Shown here: one piece after another, positions 33,720-33,732 of the stretch | Position numbering within the stretch: position 1 is the first letter of the stretch | Layout of the letters: each line of letters opens with the position of its first letter | DNA from: Salinisphaera orenii subsp. halophila YIM 95161 | Lineage (GTDB): Bacteria > Pseudomonadota > Gammaproteobacteria > Nevskiales > Salinisphaeraceae | Direction of reading: 5' to 3' | Length of the DNA: 33,732 nt | NCBI RefSeq assembly: GCF_003732545.1 | Contig: NZ_AYKF01000086.1 | Coordinates: 1 to 33,732 of the forward strand | The notes under the pieces: generated by a model | Told to the model about the DNA's origin: nothing | What the model saw: the letters and a program-made list of their open reading frames with translations, nothing else | Database searches by the model: none | Made by a program: the position numbers and the translations under genes

Positions 33720-33732
33720 GCGGGGTCGAGTC

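Overview
The window looks like a chromosomal segment of a high-GC Gammaproteobacterium. RdgC, a LonA-type protease paired with a small heat-shock protein, LrgAB, AsmA, YceI, a MliC-like lipoprotein and a cyclopropane fatty acid synthase all fit that group. A halophile of the Salinisphaera type is my best guess, but the sequence does not prove a genus. Coding density is high, many genes are coupled by 4-bp overlaps, and I see no insertion sequence, prophage, rRNA gene or CRISPR array.

Layout. 1-331: tandem 173-bp units, each carrying a tRNA 3'-end-like sequence; the first unit joins the second through an intrinsic terminator. 581-3620 (-): Pat-like acetyltransferase and a short CDF cation transporter. 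3734-5313 (+): MOSC protein, a structured region with an intrinsic terminator, and an EAL phosphodiesterase. 5298-8168 (-): SsuABC/TauABC-type ABC importer with a DsrE-like protein as last gene. 8451-9957 (+): rdgC and a ChaC-like cyclotransferase. 9992-13011 (-): Hsp20 and Lon. 13099-15840 (-): lrgB, lrgA, an M42 aminopeptidase and a MliC-like lipoprotein. 15981-18035 (+): AsmA-family protein. 18063-21235 (-): flavin reductase-like protein, LhgO-type oxidase, acyltransferase 3. 21367-23420 (+): conserved hypothetical, AhpD-like protein, creatininase-family amidohydrolase. 23458-30719: a pteridine/riboflavin-like accessory cluster. 30775-33653: YceI, universal stress protein, cyclopropane fatty acid synthase.

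The most interesting part is 22605-30719. A GTP cyclohydrolase II with a degenerate RibB-like N-terminal domain lies divergent from a RibD reductase without a deaminase domain. A creatininase-family enzyme, the fold family of archaeal ArfB, lies next to them. Opposite runs a tightly coupled five-gene operon: an MDR dehydrogenase without visible zinc ligands, a 6-pyruvoyl-tetrahydropterin synthase homologue that appears to have lost its catalytic Cys and Asp-His pair, a GT4 glycosyltransferase, a SAM methyltransferase and an LPG-synthase-type membrane protein. A CDP-alcohol phosphatidyltransferase diverges from that operon. I infer an uncharacterised pathway that starts from GTP, makes a modified pyrimidine or pterin, and then glycosylates, methylates and possibly exports or membrane-anchors it. 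The gene families are visible in the sequence; the product and the joint pathway are hypothesis.
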